64,000 nt of DNA from the NCBI GenBank assembly GCA_949825065.1, contig OX463862.1:16115592-16179591 (forward strand), written 5' to 3'. Both the position numbers and the translations under genes were made by a program. Of the stretch, positions 20,601 to 30,871 are shown one piece after another. The notes under the pieces are model-generated. The model was not told where the DNA came from, made no database searches, and saw nothing but the letters and a program-made list of their open reading frames with translations. Numbering within the stretch: position 1 is the stretch's first letter; each line of letters starts with the position of its first letter. The DNA is from Odontocerum albicorne (taxonomy: Eukaryota; Arthropoda; Insecta; Trichoptera; Odontoceridae).

Positions 20601-21199
20601 TGTTCCTTTAAATCTATGTTTTTATTCTATCTTGCGCTTTTGGTTTTTGGCTTTTTTTGCATTGCATTTGTCATTGTTGGAATAAAAATAAACGAAAAAA
20701 ATAAAGGACTGAATGTCAGCGATACCCTTAACATTTTAAAGCGCCATTCAACGTGAATTTGTGTCGCCAAGTTCAGAAAAACCGGATTTTATGCAAAAAA
20801 ATATCACTCGAAACGGCAATATGGTTATTAAGCACGCACCTTGAAACGGAGACTCCAAGACATTTTCTCTGAGGTATGCAAAGTGCACGATGACATCATG
20901 GCTGATGGTTGTCAATAGCGATTGCTTATATATATTTTGCTAAATGACATAATTATTGCATCTGTTCTAAGTGATTTTGCATAAGTGCTGCTGTGCCAAT
21001 TGCGACTCTGGCGCTGGTGAAATTCACAAGGTCAGATGCTCAACATGGACACTTTGCAGAAGTAAGGAGATTCATTTACATATTATTATATATACCTAGC
21101 ATTTGTGCAGGTTGGCCCAGAGTACACTTTTGTTTCCTTTGTAAGTATTTGACTGTGACTATGCCAGAATTTCTGGAGTACAATTCTAGAACGTAGTTT
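20601..21199. other. no recognised gene
   Basis: Contains the second copy of the local repeat at 20709-20762. 20760-21190 was not assigned. Confidence 0.35.
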
Positions 21200-21286
21200 C
21201 AACAGGCTGGGGTCACTTGTCACACGTCCAACAGGCTGGGGTCACTTGTCACACGTCCAACAGGCTGGGGTCACTTGTCACACGTC
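21200..21286 (+). repeat. three 29-bp tandem units from transposase coding sequence
   Basis: 'caacaggctggggtcacttg' followed by 'tcacacgtc' starts at 21200, 21229 and 21258. In the last unit the sequence reads QQAGVTCHTS, the Q-Q-A/D-G-A-x-x-H motif region of IS630/Tc1-type transposases. The array is a triplication of that catalytic-site segment, and the 29-base unit breaks the frame. Confidence 0.85.
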
Positions 21287-21434
21287 CAATAACAGTTTGG
21301 AAGTGGATCAAGATATGTTCCCCGGAAAAAAACTGATTTCGCGAAGGGTTGACATTGTGTGGCCACTACGAAGTTCTGATTTGTCCCCACTCGGTTTTTT
21401 TTGTGGGCGTACCCAAAAATTCGAGTTATCGTAA
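21236..21434 (+). pseudogene. IS630/Tc1-type transposase catalytic fragment
   Basis: Plus-strand frames give QQAGVTCHTSNNSLEVDQDM, then FPGKKLISRRVDIVWPLRSS and DLSPLGFFCGRT, matching the family pattern QQDGAxxHxA..FxxxxISRxGxxxWPPRSxDLxPxDFFLWG. The Asp of DLSP and nearby residues remain, but the second catalytic motif is changed (PLGFF instead of PLDFF) and the frame ends soon after. A relative lies on the minus strand at 54816-55290. Confidence 0.75.
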
Positions 21435-21742
21435 ATAATTCGCTGCAATAGGAACAAACCATTTATCAAGAGATCGAAATGATACCTAAGGAAACATGCA
21501 GCAAGCACGTGGTTAATTTGTTTTAACCAGGTTAGACGCAATGGTGAGATGAGAAGATAAAACCTTGGGAACATATCTGTTGACCAGGTGTTCATCCCAA
21601 TACACTGACTTAGATATTTTCAGGGCATCTAATCTAACTAATTTATTTCCGTAATTATTTACATCCAATAATTTGGCATCGTCGATAGCAAATATGGGAG
21701 TTTCTCAGTGGCAATGATTAGCCATTACAGAATAAATTAGAA

Positions 21743-22184
21743 CAGCGAATCTCAAACGGTGGTACATAACAGAAGCAGGTGGCACGGGAAAGAGTGTGGC
21801 AATGTTGCATTACATGGAAAGAATAGAAAAGAAATTGATATATCTCAAAGGTCCAACTTTCATATAAAATTTTATTATTAACTTGTAATATTTCAGAAAA
21901 TTTAAGTAATAACTAATTTTTAACATAAGAGAAATATATATATTTTTAATATTTACTTCTGCAATTTGTAAACAAATTCTAAAGACGTAAAAATTGCGAC
22001 ATTTTTATATGTTTAATTTTTTGGTATTATTTTTTTCAAATAAATATTTAAAAAAATTAAATGGCATATTCTTCACATTCCTACTTATGTCGTGAAAGAT
22101 TTTCTTTTGTGCATGGCGGTGATACTAACATTTTCCAATTTTTGTTTCGATGGTACACGTTAGTTAAAAGGCTGAGAACCACTG
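21743..22184. mobile_element. hAT-type non-autonomous element
   Basis: The left end is 'cagcgaatctcaaacggtgg' and the right end (reverse complement) 'cagtggttctcagcctttt', the CAGxGxTTCTCAA ends of a common hAT MITE group. Candidate 8-bp flanks are aattagaa and aatcagag (6 of 8 alike). There is no transposase, and the interior is very AT-rich. Confidence 0.65.
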
Positions 22185-22329
22185 AATCAGAGCATTCGTC
22201 AGGGCGAATTTATGTTAACGAGGTATTTTATCAAAGAACCTTTCTTATATAGAAAGAGGGTTCGACTACAGTTGGAATCCACATTTAAAAAAAAAGTATT
22301 TCGGTTTGATTTTCACTTCATACCTCTTT

Positions 22330-22420
22330 GAAAGCTTTCTGGTTGGATGGAAGAGATTACCATATGGCAATAAGCCCGCTAGGTTGTACTGTATACGAAA
22401 AAAGTGTACTTAATAAAATT
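22330..22420 (+). mobile_element. SINE-1 tail fragment
   Basis: 'gctttctggttggatggaag', 'agattaccatatggcaataa', 'gcccgctaggttgtactgta'. The head is absent. A truncated body 'ttcggtttgattttcacttc' precedes it. Confidence 0.75.
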
Positions 22421-22684
22421 TCCACACCCACAATGTTACAGTATACAACTTAAGTGTAATATAAAATAATATAGTCAACACATTTAATAATTCAATTCCC
22501 CCTTTTAAGACTTCGGTTAAGGAACTAAAGGTAGAAATCAAATTTGTTCATTGCTTTGGCATTGTAAGGTCTAGTACAGTTTGTTTAAAGTTTAATCCAT
22601 CCCATCTTGTTTTTTATAATCAAATTTGGTGAATATTTTTACATTCCGTTTTAATACAAGTATATTTATCAGTGGGGTAACATA
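22421..22684. other. no recognised feature
   Basis: AT-rich, nothing assignable. Confidence 0.4.
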
Positions 22685-23067
22685 TACTAGGTTAGTCAAA
22701 AAGTTTTGAAAGCGACATCTATGGAGCAGTAGAAAACCAAAATTTCTACGCCATTTTAATATTTCATCTTTGCAGCATCCACCCTATTCGCCAGATTTAG
22801 CTCCCTCTGACTTCTGGCTGTTCTCACACCTCAAAAAATTCCTTCGTGGAAAGCATTTTTCATCAAACGAAGAGGTTATAGCCGTCGTAGAGGAGTATTT
22901 TGCAGGCCTTCCAGAAAGTCACTTCCGTGGTGGGACAACAAAGTTGGAAGATCAATGGACCAAGTGTATTGATCTTATGGGAGACTATACTGAGCAATAA
23001 AAGTGATTTCCCCTCAAAAATAATTTATTTTCATTTCCGCTTTCAAAACTTTTTGACTAACCTAGTA
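22685..23067 (+). mobile_element. mariner MITE with perfect terminal repeats
   Basis: A TA-flanked element with perfectly identical 28-bp terminal inverted repeats (CTAGGTTAGTCAAAAAGTTT..., inner end at 22714 and 23038). The interior keeps only the transposase 3' end: HPPYSPDLAPSDFWLFSHLK and the FLRGKHFSSNEEV..DYTEQ end, open from ATG at 22770 to the stop at 23000. YSPDLAPSDFWLF holds the third catalytic Asp of the mariner D,D34D triad. The N-terminal two thirds are deleted, so the element depends on another copy for movement. The perfect repeats suggest recent activity. Confidence 0.92.
22770..23000 (+). pseudogene. mariner transposase C-terminal remnant
   Basis: A 76-codon open piece: the first codons reach the conserved HPPYSPDLAPSDFWLF motif, followed by a C-terminal helix region (FAGLPESHFRGGTTKLEDQW) and a natural stop. 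The first two catalytic Asp residues and the DNA-binding domain are missing, so no transposition activity is expected. The codons themselves look intact. Confidence 0.85.
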
Positions 23068-24029
23068 TTTTCCATGCTGCCTGTAAGAGGCGTATATTCG
23101 CAAATAAGACTTTAAGATGAGCCATCCTTTGGGTTTCCCCCAGGCCTCGGCGCCGTTGAACTAATCCCCCAACACCATAAAAAAATAAACTATGACAGTA
23201 ACCATATATTTCTTTGGAACTGGTTCAGCTACGGATTCGAAAGACATGAAGTGCTGGGCTGTGAGTCTATTTGAATAGGGGCATTTTATAACATCGTTGG
23301 GTCCCTGATCGAACGTATAAGGTGATGAATGCACATTGTTTTTTTTAATGAGACAAAAAAACCGCTTTATTAAACAATAGAAGATAAATAAATGGAACAA
23401 ATAATGGATGCAATATATTAAATTGTATGCTTTTGATAATTTACGTTGTTGATAAGTGTTTTTTTTTAACATGGGTATTGTATATTGCTTAGTAAATAAT
23501 GGTTATAAAAAAATAGAATAATGTAATATGGAAAAATCCGTTGTGCATATGTATATGTATAAGAGCATGAACATGGGAACCACAAAAGTGACAGGAAACT
23601 GTGGTTATTAATTTGTTATTTGATCAAACAAAGGTGCGATTGTATCCAAGACCTTGAATTATGGTCATAATTATGCAACCAACCAGCGACTTGCAGCACT
23701 GAAATGTAATAAAAACAGGATCGGAATTCATACATCGTACAGCTAAAACAAACCACGAAAAAGTTAAATAGTATCTTTCCGCCAAAAAGCAAGAATACGT
23801 TGTTTCTGATGCTAACAATGTGCTGGTCGTTATGTGGACAATTGCCGGGATTTAAGTGTGACAGGAAATGGTTATTGACATTCTAATTTTAAGTCAAATG
23901 TTGACGTTTATGACATAAAACTGTTTCTTTGATGTTGGATCTAGCTTTGGTGTACCATTGGGTTGTCCAGAGAATAGTCTCGTATTTCTCAAAAATGTAT
24001 AGGTAATTTGTTTAACACTTCATATATTG
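23068..24029. other. no recognised gene
   Basis: 23100-23160 is GC-richer ('cccaggcctcggcgccgttg') and unassigned. The rest is AT-rich intron-like sequence. Confidence 0.4.
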
Positions 24030-24430
24030 TATACACATCATCACTCGTGTCCCTTGTGGAGTTAGCAGAGAAAACAGATATTCAAGCTTTTGTAACCAAG
24101 TGGACAATTTTCGCCTTCTCCACACTTATACATCGCGACATGCACAATCTTGTAAGATTCATACTTTTTAATTTATCTTCTTTCATAATCTGGTCCATTT
24201 GGTCCAGCCACGTTTTCCTCGGTCTACCTTGCAATGCTTATATATTTACTTATTCATTATTTCATCATTTCTCTCCACATGCCCAAAACATCTTAAAGCT
24301 CCATTCTCCATCGTATTTAAAACAATCATTTTATTCATGCATTCATTTCTGATGTCCTCATTACGTCTTCTTTCAAACATTGACAATCCACATGTTTTCC
24401 TTAGTGCATGCATCTTCAACGTACAGCTGA
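24030..24430 (-). mobile_element. LINE-A tail fragment
   Basis: Minus-orientation LINE-A series: 'tcgtgtcccttgtggagtta', 'ataatctggtccatttggtc', 'cagccacgttttcctcggtc', 'catgcccaaaacatcttaaa'. It is diverged in the same way as the copy at 5545-5935, so these two may be a LINE-A subfamily. Confidence 0.6.
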
Positions 24431-24647
24431 TACGAAGAACCGCTAAAGTCTCAAAACAAAGCTGTTTATCACATCTGCAAGAACAATCCAGACCTCACAA
24501 GAACAGATCAAAATGTCTCGAAGAAGACAAAAAAGAGTTGGAGAAGACATACTCGTAGATAAAAGTATTTATCTAAAATATCAATAAAAAGAAAATCTCC
24601 ATGAATAATAAGGAAAAAACGAGATGAAATAATAAAAATACACTAAC

Positions 24648-24818
24648 CTGGAAGTGCAGAATGATGGTCCATATGAGCCCCAGGGTGAGTTTGGGGTTCC
24701 CGTCAACAATATCCTCGGCCCTGATGTTCACCAGCTTGATGTTCTTGTACCGCAAGAAGTCCAGGGTCATCTGCACGTTCTGCAGCATATGGAATCGCAT
24801 ACGCCCCTTCTCACGCGG
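24648..24818 (-). CDS. shot: short stop (spectraplakin) exon, CH1 domain end
   Basis: An internal exon of 57 codons (171 bp, phase 0 at both ends). It encodes the second half of the first calponin-homology domain: begins [20 protein letters not shown], continues [20 protein letters not shown] and ends [36 protein letters not shown] fits actinin-type actin-binding signature 2. Minus-strand borders are TTTTTTACAG before the exon and GTTAGTG after it. Known spectraplakins (Drosophila shot, vertebrate MACF1/dystonin) link actin to microtubules and use this module to bind F-actin. It joins in frame with the exon at 32399-32488. The following part of the actin-binding module was not found downstream, so the next intron exceeds 24.6 kb. 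GC content is well above the surroundings. Confidence 0.93.
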
Positions 24819-26065
24819 CTGTAAAAAAATATAAAAACACATTTTAGAAAAAAAAAAAACCACTAACAGCCAAAATCCAAGGAGTATCATTAAAGTAGGC
24901 CATTCGGCAAAATACTAAAATGTCCACGGCGGGCTGGGATTTGCGTATATATTTATCAACTGTACAATGTACCTTACGTCGTCACTCGATCTATAGGTCA
25001 ATCCTTTGTGATCAAGTATGATTGATTGTCAATCATCATCTTGTTGATCATAAAAACAACGATTTAAAAATTATGGCCCTAATTCATAGATCGAACTTGA
25101 CAGTAAATACAACTTTAACATATTTAATTTGTTATTTATATCGTAGAGCTCCATTTGATTTGAAACTCAAATGTGAAAAAAACGTATACCAAAAAAAAAA
25201 CCTTTTTTGACTCAAGAAAGAAAAAAATCCAATGGTTTGTTTTGTAAACCCTTTTAACTGAAATGATTTATTTCATCTTGTTTTACATCAAAGTTGGGTA
25301 AAGATAATATTTTCGTATTAAAATTTATGAGTGTTGGTTGTTCAAAAGCTGGTGGTTTCCAACATATCAGGATGATCGGCTCGTATTAAAAAAAATACGT
25401 TAGTTTACCTCATAGATTGTAAAATATTTTGCTATATAAGCTTGGTAAGAAATCTATTGAGAAGTTTGAAAATGCTTTTGTAAAGCGAAAAATGTGTCAG
25501 TTTAATTTAAGTTATCGTGTTAAAAAAATCACATTTAAGTACCAAATTATTCTGCTTTACAATTTTAACAGTTTATTTTACTGGAAAAAAAATATATTGC
25601 ACAAATTAATCGCAAATTCACATGATTTCATTGCCTGACAGTTCGGAGCGTATGAAACCCGACTCGGAATACAAAGTACGCAATATTAGGGTTATAAGTG
25701 AGTATTTAGTATTAAGGCCGGACTATGAATTCGGATTTCAGGTCTTTAGAGCAAATAAATTATGGCCGCTGCAAATTTAAAAAAAATATATGAGCAATTT
25801 AATAGTCCATCTCGCTATGTTTGGTGATAAAAAATTCAATAAGTAGCATTTTAGGAGAGGTTCAAGTGAACAATAAAGATGATGGATTCTGTTATCAGAT
25901 ACGCGAATCTCATGCAAACATTGCATTACCCATGACCCAGTTCGCGGGAGACGATAATATAAAACCAACCCAAAGCCATCACCACGATGATCAATCCAAT
26001 TTGGTAAAGAGCTCGCTTAAACGCCATGCAATCACGTAATGCCGTAACCATCGCGTTTTACAAGG
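24819..26065. other. shot intron, no recognised element
   Basis: AT-rich intron between the CH1 exon and the hAT insertion, with frequent A and T runs. No repeat family from elsewhere in the window was recognised. Confidence 0.5.
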
Positions 26066-26073
26066 GTTATAGA

Positions 26074-28482
26074 TAACGTGACCATTTATTTTTTGACTCA
26101 AAACGGGACATTGGTTTATTTAAGTCAAATAACCATAGGTAGTCATTGAAAAAAAAAATTTTTTTTAAAGTTATATTGATGTATTTAGAAAAATTAAGAT
26201 AACATTAAAGTTACTAATTGAAATCCAAAATGTTTAGTTATATTTATATTTTTCAGAGGAACAAATTTGTTTTAAAACATTTGGTGATGATTTTAAGTAG
26301 GAATGAAACTCTTGGCACGTTTTTTTTATATTGACCTTGGTAATCAACATCGCCTTTAAAACTGGAATTTGTAACTGAGTTTTCTCAGATGTCCATAATT
26401 TGTTCATCATAGAAAATACTCTTTCTACTGGAGCATTTGTAGCAGGCAAACATAAAATATATTCAATTAAAACAGAAAAATTTTCATGCTGCAGATTGTT
26501 GGCGTGAAAATGTTTGAATACTTCCACCCAACGAGTTTCCGTGGAAACATTTTGATTATTCCATTCTGTTACCTTTTGCGATGTAATGTAGTTAGAAATT
26601 AATGAAAATTCGTCAAAAACTTCTGTATCTTTATTACTATCAATATATTCCTTTTCAATTAGGACATCCAGAGCTTTTTGAATGTCTTCCCATGCGGGGA
26701 CGTTTTTTAAATCTGCCCAAAAAAATATCTCCATTTCTTTGGTTAGAAAGCAAGTCCACTGCTCCAGATATTCACGGCTTGTTTTATAAAATTCTGTAGC
26801 CGTCCTTTTCACAAACTCTTCATCGATACCAGTACCATTATCTTTCAATTTCACCATAAATTGACGGACTGAAAATGGGAGAAACTGATTGGTCTGTTTC
26901 TGAGTGAAATTATCTTTTAGTTGATTGATTTCTTTTGCAGCTTCAATTGCTGATACAGTCTGACCTTCAAGTTTCAATACAGCTTGATGAAAACTTGCTG
27001 ACTGAGCGTGTAAAAAATAAAGCCACAATTCTGATGTGGGATCTTCAAAAAAGTTTTTTAGTAAAATGGGACATTTTTCAATACTCAAAAAGTAGTTTTT
27101 TAATGGCTGATACATTTTTAAAACCCTTTCTAATGCAGGCATAAGAGCAAGCCATCTGGTTTTGCTATAGCCGAGCATTTGTTGATATTCCGTTTCAGTT
27201 TCGGCGCAAAACTCCTTTAGAGCTTCAACTCGAATCGTGTAAATATAAAAAAATGAATATGTCTTCACAATTATACTTTCATAATCTAAGGGTAGCCCAT
27301 CTGCAGCAGATTTTACAGCATTATAAATTACATGGGCTCCACATCCAATACCTATTAATGGCTTTTTCATAAATGTTTGTAATTTTGTCAAGACATTGTT
27401 AGTTCCTCGCCTAGCTGCGCCCCCGAAATTGACGTTGGCATTGTCCCCACAAAATGCCACGACTTTTTCTGTTAAATTGTAATCTGTCAACACTTGGTTT
27501 AAATAATTGACAATAATATCTGTAGTCTCACCTGGCTGTTCTTGTAGGTCTAAAATTTTCACTTGTACACCTACGTAGGGTAGAAAAAAGCGCACTACAA
27601 TAGGGTATATTTTCTTACTACCATGGTTTGAAGCGTCAGTCAAAATTGTAATACAATTCGCCGTATCAAGATCATCTTTTAATTCTTTCATCGCTGTACG
27701 CGCCAAAACATTTACTGCAATAGCTTCTGATTTCGTACGCGCGCATGTAAATTTCAAATCAAAACATGATTGAATTATTTTCGAAGCACAATCATTGGAG
27801 CGAAAACTGTGATTTTCTTGTATCGTGTGATAAGCCCAGACGCCTTCTGCCGCAGCGATATCCAAATCCTTTGTCGTTGGCGCGTCTGATTTCTTAAAAA
27901 AATTTAACATCGAAGAACTCGAAGCGGCGGCACGGTCGGCATTTTTATGCTTTTCAGATTTTAAATGTTGTTCAATATCACCTGCACCACTATGAGAAAC
28001 ACTAAATTCTGTACGACACTTTTCGCATCTGACATCTGAGGGAGTATTTATTTGCCTAATAAAAGGATATTTTGCTTGTAAGCTAACATTAAACGAACAC
28101 TTACGTTTTAGCATATTAACTTAGGATTCCAAAACAAAAGAAGTTAAAGAAAATTACTAATCGAGCATCAAACAACAAAACAATGAGCGAGAAGTGAGCG
28201 AACGAAAACTCTGTCAAATAACAATAATAAGCCAAAGCGCGCGCGAACGTTGGCATCCTCGGCTACTCTCGGTTATCGTCGCGTCAACGGACGACGCGGT
28301 CGGTCTTGCTCTCGCACACTGCTCGCGTCCAGCCGACCGTACGGTAAGCTTTGGTTCCTCAATTTTCGCGCGGATTCCGAAAACGGGACAATTTTGCGTC
28401 CGAGAATTTATTTCGGGGACACCGGGACTCGTAATTATAAAATGGGACAGTCCCGTTCAAAACGGGACGTCTGGTCACGTTA
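26074..28482 (-). mobile_element. complete hAT transposon with 8-bp target duplication
   Basis: A 2409-bp element. Its termini are an 11-bp perfect inverted repeat, TAACGTGACCA at 26074-26084 and TGGTCACGTTA at 28472-28482. It is flanked by the exact 8-bp direct repeat GTTATAGA (26066-26073 and 28483-28490), the target-duplication size of hAT elements. Both subterminal regions carry repeated 'acgggac' motifs (26101-26112 on the left; several between 28380 and 28470 on the right), as expected for transposase binding sites. It contains one intact transposase gene on the minus strand and lies inside the shot intron, antisense relative to the plus strand but codirectional with shot. Confidence 0.95.
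26234..28114 (-). CDS. hAT-family transposase, intact
   Basis: 626 codons with no stop or frameshift. Near the N-terminus a zinc finger, C30-x2-C33-x16-H50-x5-H56, resembles BED-type DNA-binding fingers. A serine stretch at 65-68 follows. The catalytic RNase-H-like core shows ILTDAS (D160), VVAFCGDNANVNFGG (D224) and the hAT C-x2-H motif (C258, H261), then TRWLA (R320, W321). The C-terminal hAT dimerisation region lies around 554-590 (LCLPATNAPVERVFSMMNKL). The start is at 28114, 368 bases inside the right terminus. Length and domain order fit hAT transposases. Whether it is active cannot be judged from one copy, but intact termini, target duplication and frame suggest a young insertion. A domesticated host gene is unlikely because the transposon ends are preserved. 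Confidence 0.93.
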   Translation of the reverse strand: MLKRKCSFNVSLQAKYPFIRQINTPSDVRCEKCRTEFSVSHSGAGDIEQHLKSEKHKNADRAAASSSSMLNFFKKSDAPTTKDLDIAAAEGVWAYHTIQENHSFRSNDCASKIIQSCFDLKFTCARTKSEAIAVNVLARTAMKELKDDLDTANCITILTDASNHGSKKIYPIVVRFFLPYVGVQVKILDLQEQPGETTDIIVNYLNQVLTDYNLTEKVVAFCGDNANVNFGGAARRGTNNVLTKLQTFMKKPLIGIGCGAHVIYNAVKSAADGLPLDYESIIVKTYSFFYIYTIRVEALKEFCAETETEYQQMLGYSKTRWLALMPALERVLKMYQPLKNYFLSIEKCPILLKNFFEDPTSELWLYFLHAQSASFHQAVLKLEGQTVSAIEAAKEINQLKDNFTQKQTNQFLPFSVRQFMVKLKDNGTGIDEEFVKRTATEFYKTSREYLEQWTCFLTKEMEIFFWADLKNVPAWEDIQKALDVLIEKEYIDSNKDTEVFDEFSLISNYITSQKVTEWNNQNVSTETRWVEVFKHFHANNLQHENFSVLIEYILCLPATNAPVERVFSMMNKLWTSEKTQLQIPVLKAMLITKVNIKKTCQEFHSYLKSSPNVLKQICSSEKYKYN

Positions 28483-28490
28483 GTTATAGA

Positions 28491-28819
28491 GGAAATTATG
28501 ATATGCTCGTAATATATTGTATCAGAGCAGAATAAAGGATTGGCCCGGCTGTAAATGGGTTCGGTGCTGAGAGTTATAAAAAGGTGGGGAAAAAGATAAT
28601 GAAGTGTTAATATTTGGAGCAATCATGCTGCAATCATCTGCATTGCCGTGTTTTATCGTATTATGATTGCTATATTATGTAGGCACGAACATGTATTTGC
28701 CAAAGGTGCAGCATTGCAGACTACAAATATAGTTCATTTTATTTGACTTTTATTCATTTCTTGAATCTTAGAAAAGACGTTTGTTTCACTTTGTGGTGTC
28801 AAGTTTATTTTTTTAATAA
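28491..28819. other. shot intron, no recognised element
   Basis: AT-rich, nothing assignable. Confidence 0.4.
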
Positions 28820-29245
28820 AATAAATAAAATATTTATGTATTCGCCACTGTTTTATTTGAGCTCATTACCGGTTTCGAAGACCTCCGTCTTCTTCGTCAG
28901 GTAAAGTTAAACAAAATTATGTCTAAAATACATATTTTCTAATTGTAATAGGTACATGAGAAGGTGAGGGGAGAAGTGGCTTATAAAGGGAGGGAATTAG
29001 GTAAGCCTCAAAAGGATGGATCTTTTGAACGGGAAACATATTTAGCCGAGGATTATTATTAAAATTCAATAATAGTCCTCTGCGTAATATGACTTCTCTT
29101 TTCCTGTACCGATTACAGTTAGAAAAAAATGTATTTTAGACATCATTTATGTTAGTTCAACTTCACCTGACGAGGAAGACGAAGGTATTTGAAACCGGCA
29201 GTGAACTCAAATAAAACAGTGGTGAATATAAAATAAGTGTTTTAT
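28820..29245. mobile_element. fold-back element with about 110-bp arms
   Basis: The left arm (about 28825-28940: 'ccactgttttatttgagctc', 'attaccggtttcgaagacct', 'cttcttcgtcaggtaaagtt') is the inverted counterpart of the right arm (about 29113-29240: 'cacctgacgaggaagacgaa', 'gaaaccggcagtgaactcaa'). The centre (about 170 bases) is unrelated. There is no coding content. A 'gctcctcgtcaggcaaagt' fragment at about 47185-47205 belongs to the same family. Confidence 0.85.
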
Positions 29246-29489
29246 TTATTGTATCAAAATGCTATATTTTTTATTTATTTGTTGTTCCACTAATAACAAA
29301 TTTTAGTACTTGACCACTATAGAATGTGTTCCCCAGTTACGTAAGTTTACTTGGCAAAATTTGGTAATTTTTGTAATATGCATACATATATTGAATTTAA
29401 ATATACATATTAATCATCATTATGTCATGTAGCTCATGACTGAGCATTGTGACTCCCATGATAACCTCTGACGACTCCCTTCCATCAAA
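29246..29489. other. shot intron, no recognised element
   Basis: AT-rich, nothing assignable. Confidence 0.4.
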
Positions 29490-29775
29490 TGATGTTCATG
29501 AGTTCAGGAGGGTCCTTCTCCGACATTTCGTCAATCGTAGGTCTTCACTGAGAAACAGGTTGTACTGTACACAACGAAAGAGTATATACAATACAAAATA
29601 AATTAACTTAATTTCCGGATTGGATTACATATTTAATGTAGATTTTATTGAACTCAGGATGGTCTTTCTCCGGCATTTCCTCAACCGTAAGTCTTGACTG
29701 AGAGAATGGTTATTTCATTCGATAGTCTCAAGTGGTGGAGGAGTTCCAAAAGATTTTTAAGGGTTCTCTTCATGC
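29490..29775 (+). repeat. tandem duplication enclosing a SINE-1 tail
   Basis: 'gagttcaggagggtccttct' ... 'gtaggtcttcactgagaaac' (about 29498-29558) is repeated, diverged, at about 29650-29715 ('gaactcaggatggtctttct' ... 'gtaagtcttgactgagagaa'). Between them lies a SINE-1 tail piece, 'ggttgtactgtacacaacga' (29558-29600). The repeated block itself is unidentified. Confidence 0.65.
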
Positions 29776-30222
29776 GTGAGTACAGTTTCTACTCTTAGCT
29801 ATATATATCCTACGAGGTTTCTTCTAAGTATGTTGGGATACTACCTTCTAAGCGTGAGGGTCCCTTCTTATCATAGATTTCGAAATTGCTGTCAGGAACA
29901 TTATCTAATATATTTTGGAATATATACTTGTATAGTTTTAGGTCCCTCACAACTATTCGAGATGCAGAAATATCGGCTTATTTAGACTAACAATAAGTAG
30001 AACTAACGTGCCAAGTGATCTCCTATAGTTTCACGGGATGTCCCTTTTAATTATGGTCCCCGGATATTGACATTATCAACATTTAAATTTTTTTTGTAAA
30101 GAAAATATTTTGATCTTTCTTAGTAATGGAAGTTAGTTGTTTCGGCTTAACAATCATTTCTAATTTATAATTTTTATTTCTTGTTACTATATGTATATAT
30201 AATTCTCTTTAAGCTTTGTATG
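29776..30222. other. shot intron, no recognised element
   Basis: AT-rich. The open frame at 29776-29985 looks accidental. Confidence 0.4.
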
Positions 30223-30224
30223 TA

Positions 30225-30457
30225 CAGTACCCGGCAGTAAGTAATACACATCGGGCTTAAGAAAGAGACTGTCTGCCATAATCGGCTAACTTCGGCTTTG
30301 TTTAGCGTCACCTCTGTCACACGATGACGGCCATAATGACTGGCAAATCGCGACGGAAGACGTGTATGCATGACAGAGACGACGCTCTATAAAGCCAAAG
30401 TTATGGCCGACAGTCTCTTTTTTAAGCCCGATGTGTATTACTTACCGCCGGGTACTG
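30225..30457. mobile_element. palindromic MITE, copy 1
   Basis: A 233-bp element between TA dinucleotides (30223-30224 and 30458-30459). The two ends are near-identical inverted repeats over more than 55 bases (CAGTACCCGGCRGTAAGTAA, then 'tacacatcgggcttaa', 'agagactgtc'), and homology continues weakly to the centre, so most of it can fold into one hairpin. TA duplication and the CAGT start suggest Tc1/mariner mobilisation. Confidence 0.9.
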
Positions 30458-30871
30458 TAATTGGGTTTAATCTGTATATGTTAGCTTTATCTTATAAAAT
30501 AAATAAATAGCTTATTAAACGTTTCGGCGTTAACTTTGTAAAACTCCATATTAGAGTATTTAACCATAATTTAATAGTTATTACACAAATTTAATTAATC
30601 ACTGCATCATTTCGCCTGAAAACAGCCTCAAAATAGGAGGTAAAATCACGTTTAGCGCGGGGAGTAATATAATCTGGTGGATAACAAAGTAATGTATAGT
30701 TAAATATTCTAAATAAATTGTGTTCGAATATTTTTTACTTTCCGTGTTATACTTGAAGTTGATTATTGAAAGGTATATGTATCCTGAATTGTTAGGTTTT
30801 TTTTAAGATATCGATACGTTGTCTATTGTTTTATCATTGTTATTGTGTTATGTAAAGGTCACTTAAGAGTA

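Noticed and set aside
28194..28535. 113-codon plus-strand frame near the hAT right end
   Set aside because: It crosses the hAT terminus and its target duplication, so it cannot be a conserved gene. It reflects the GC-rich subterminal repeats.
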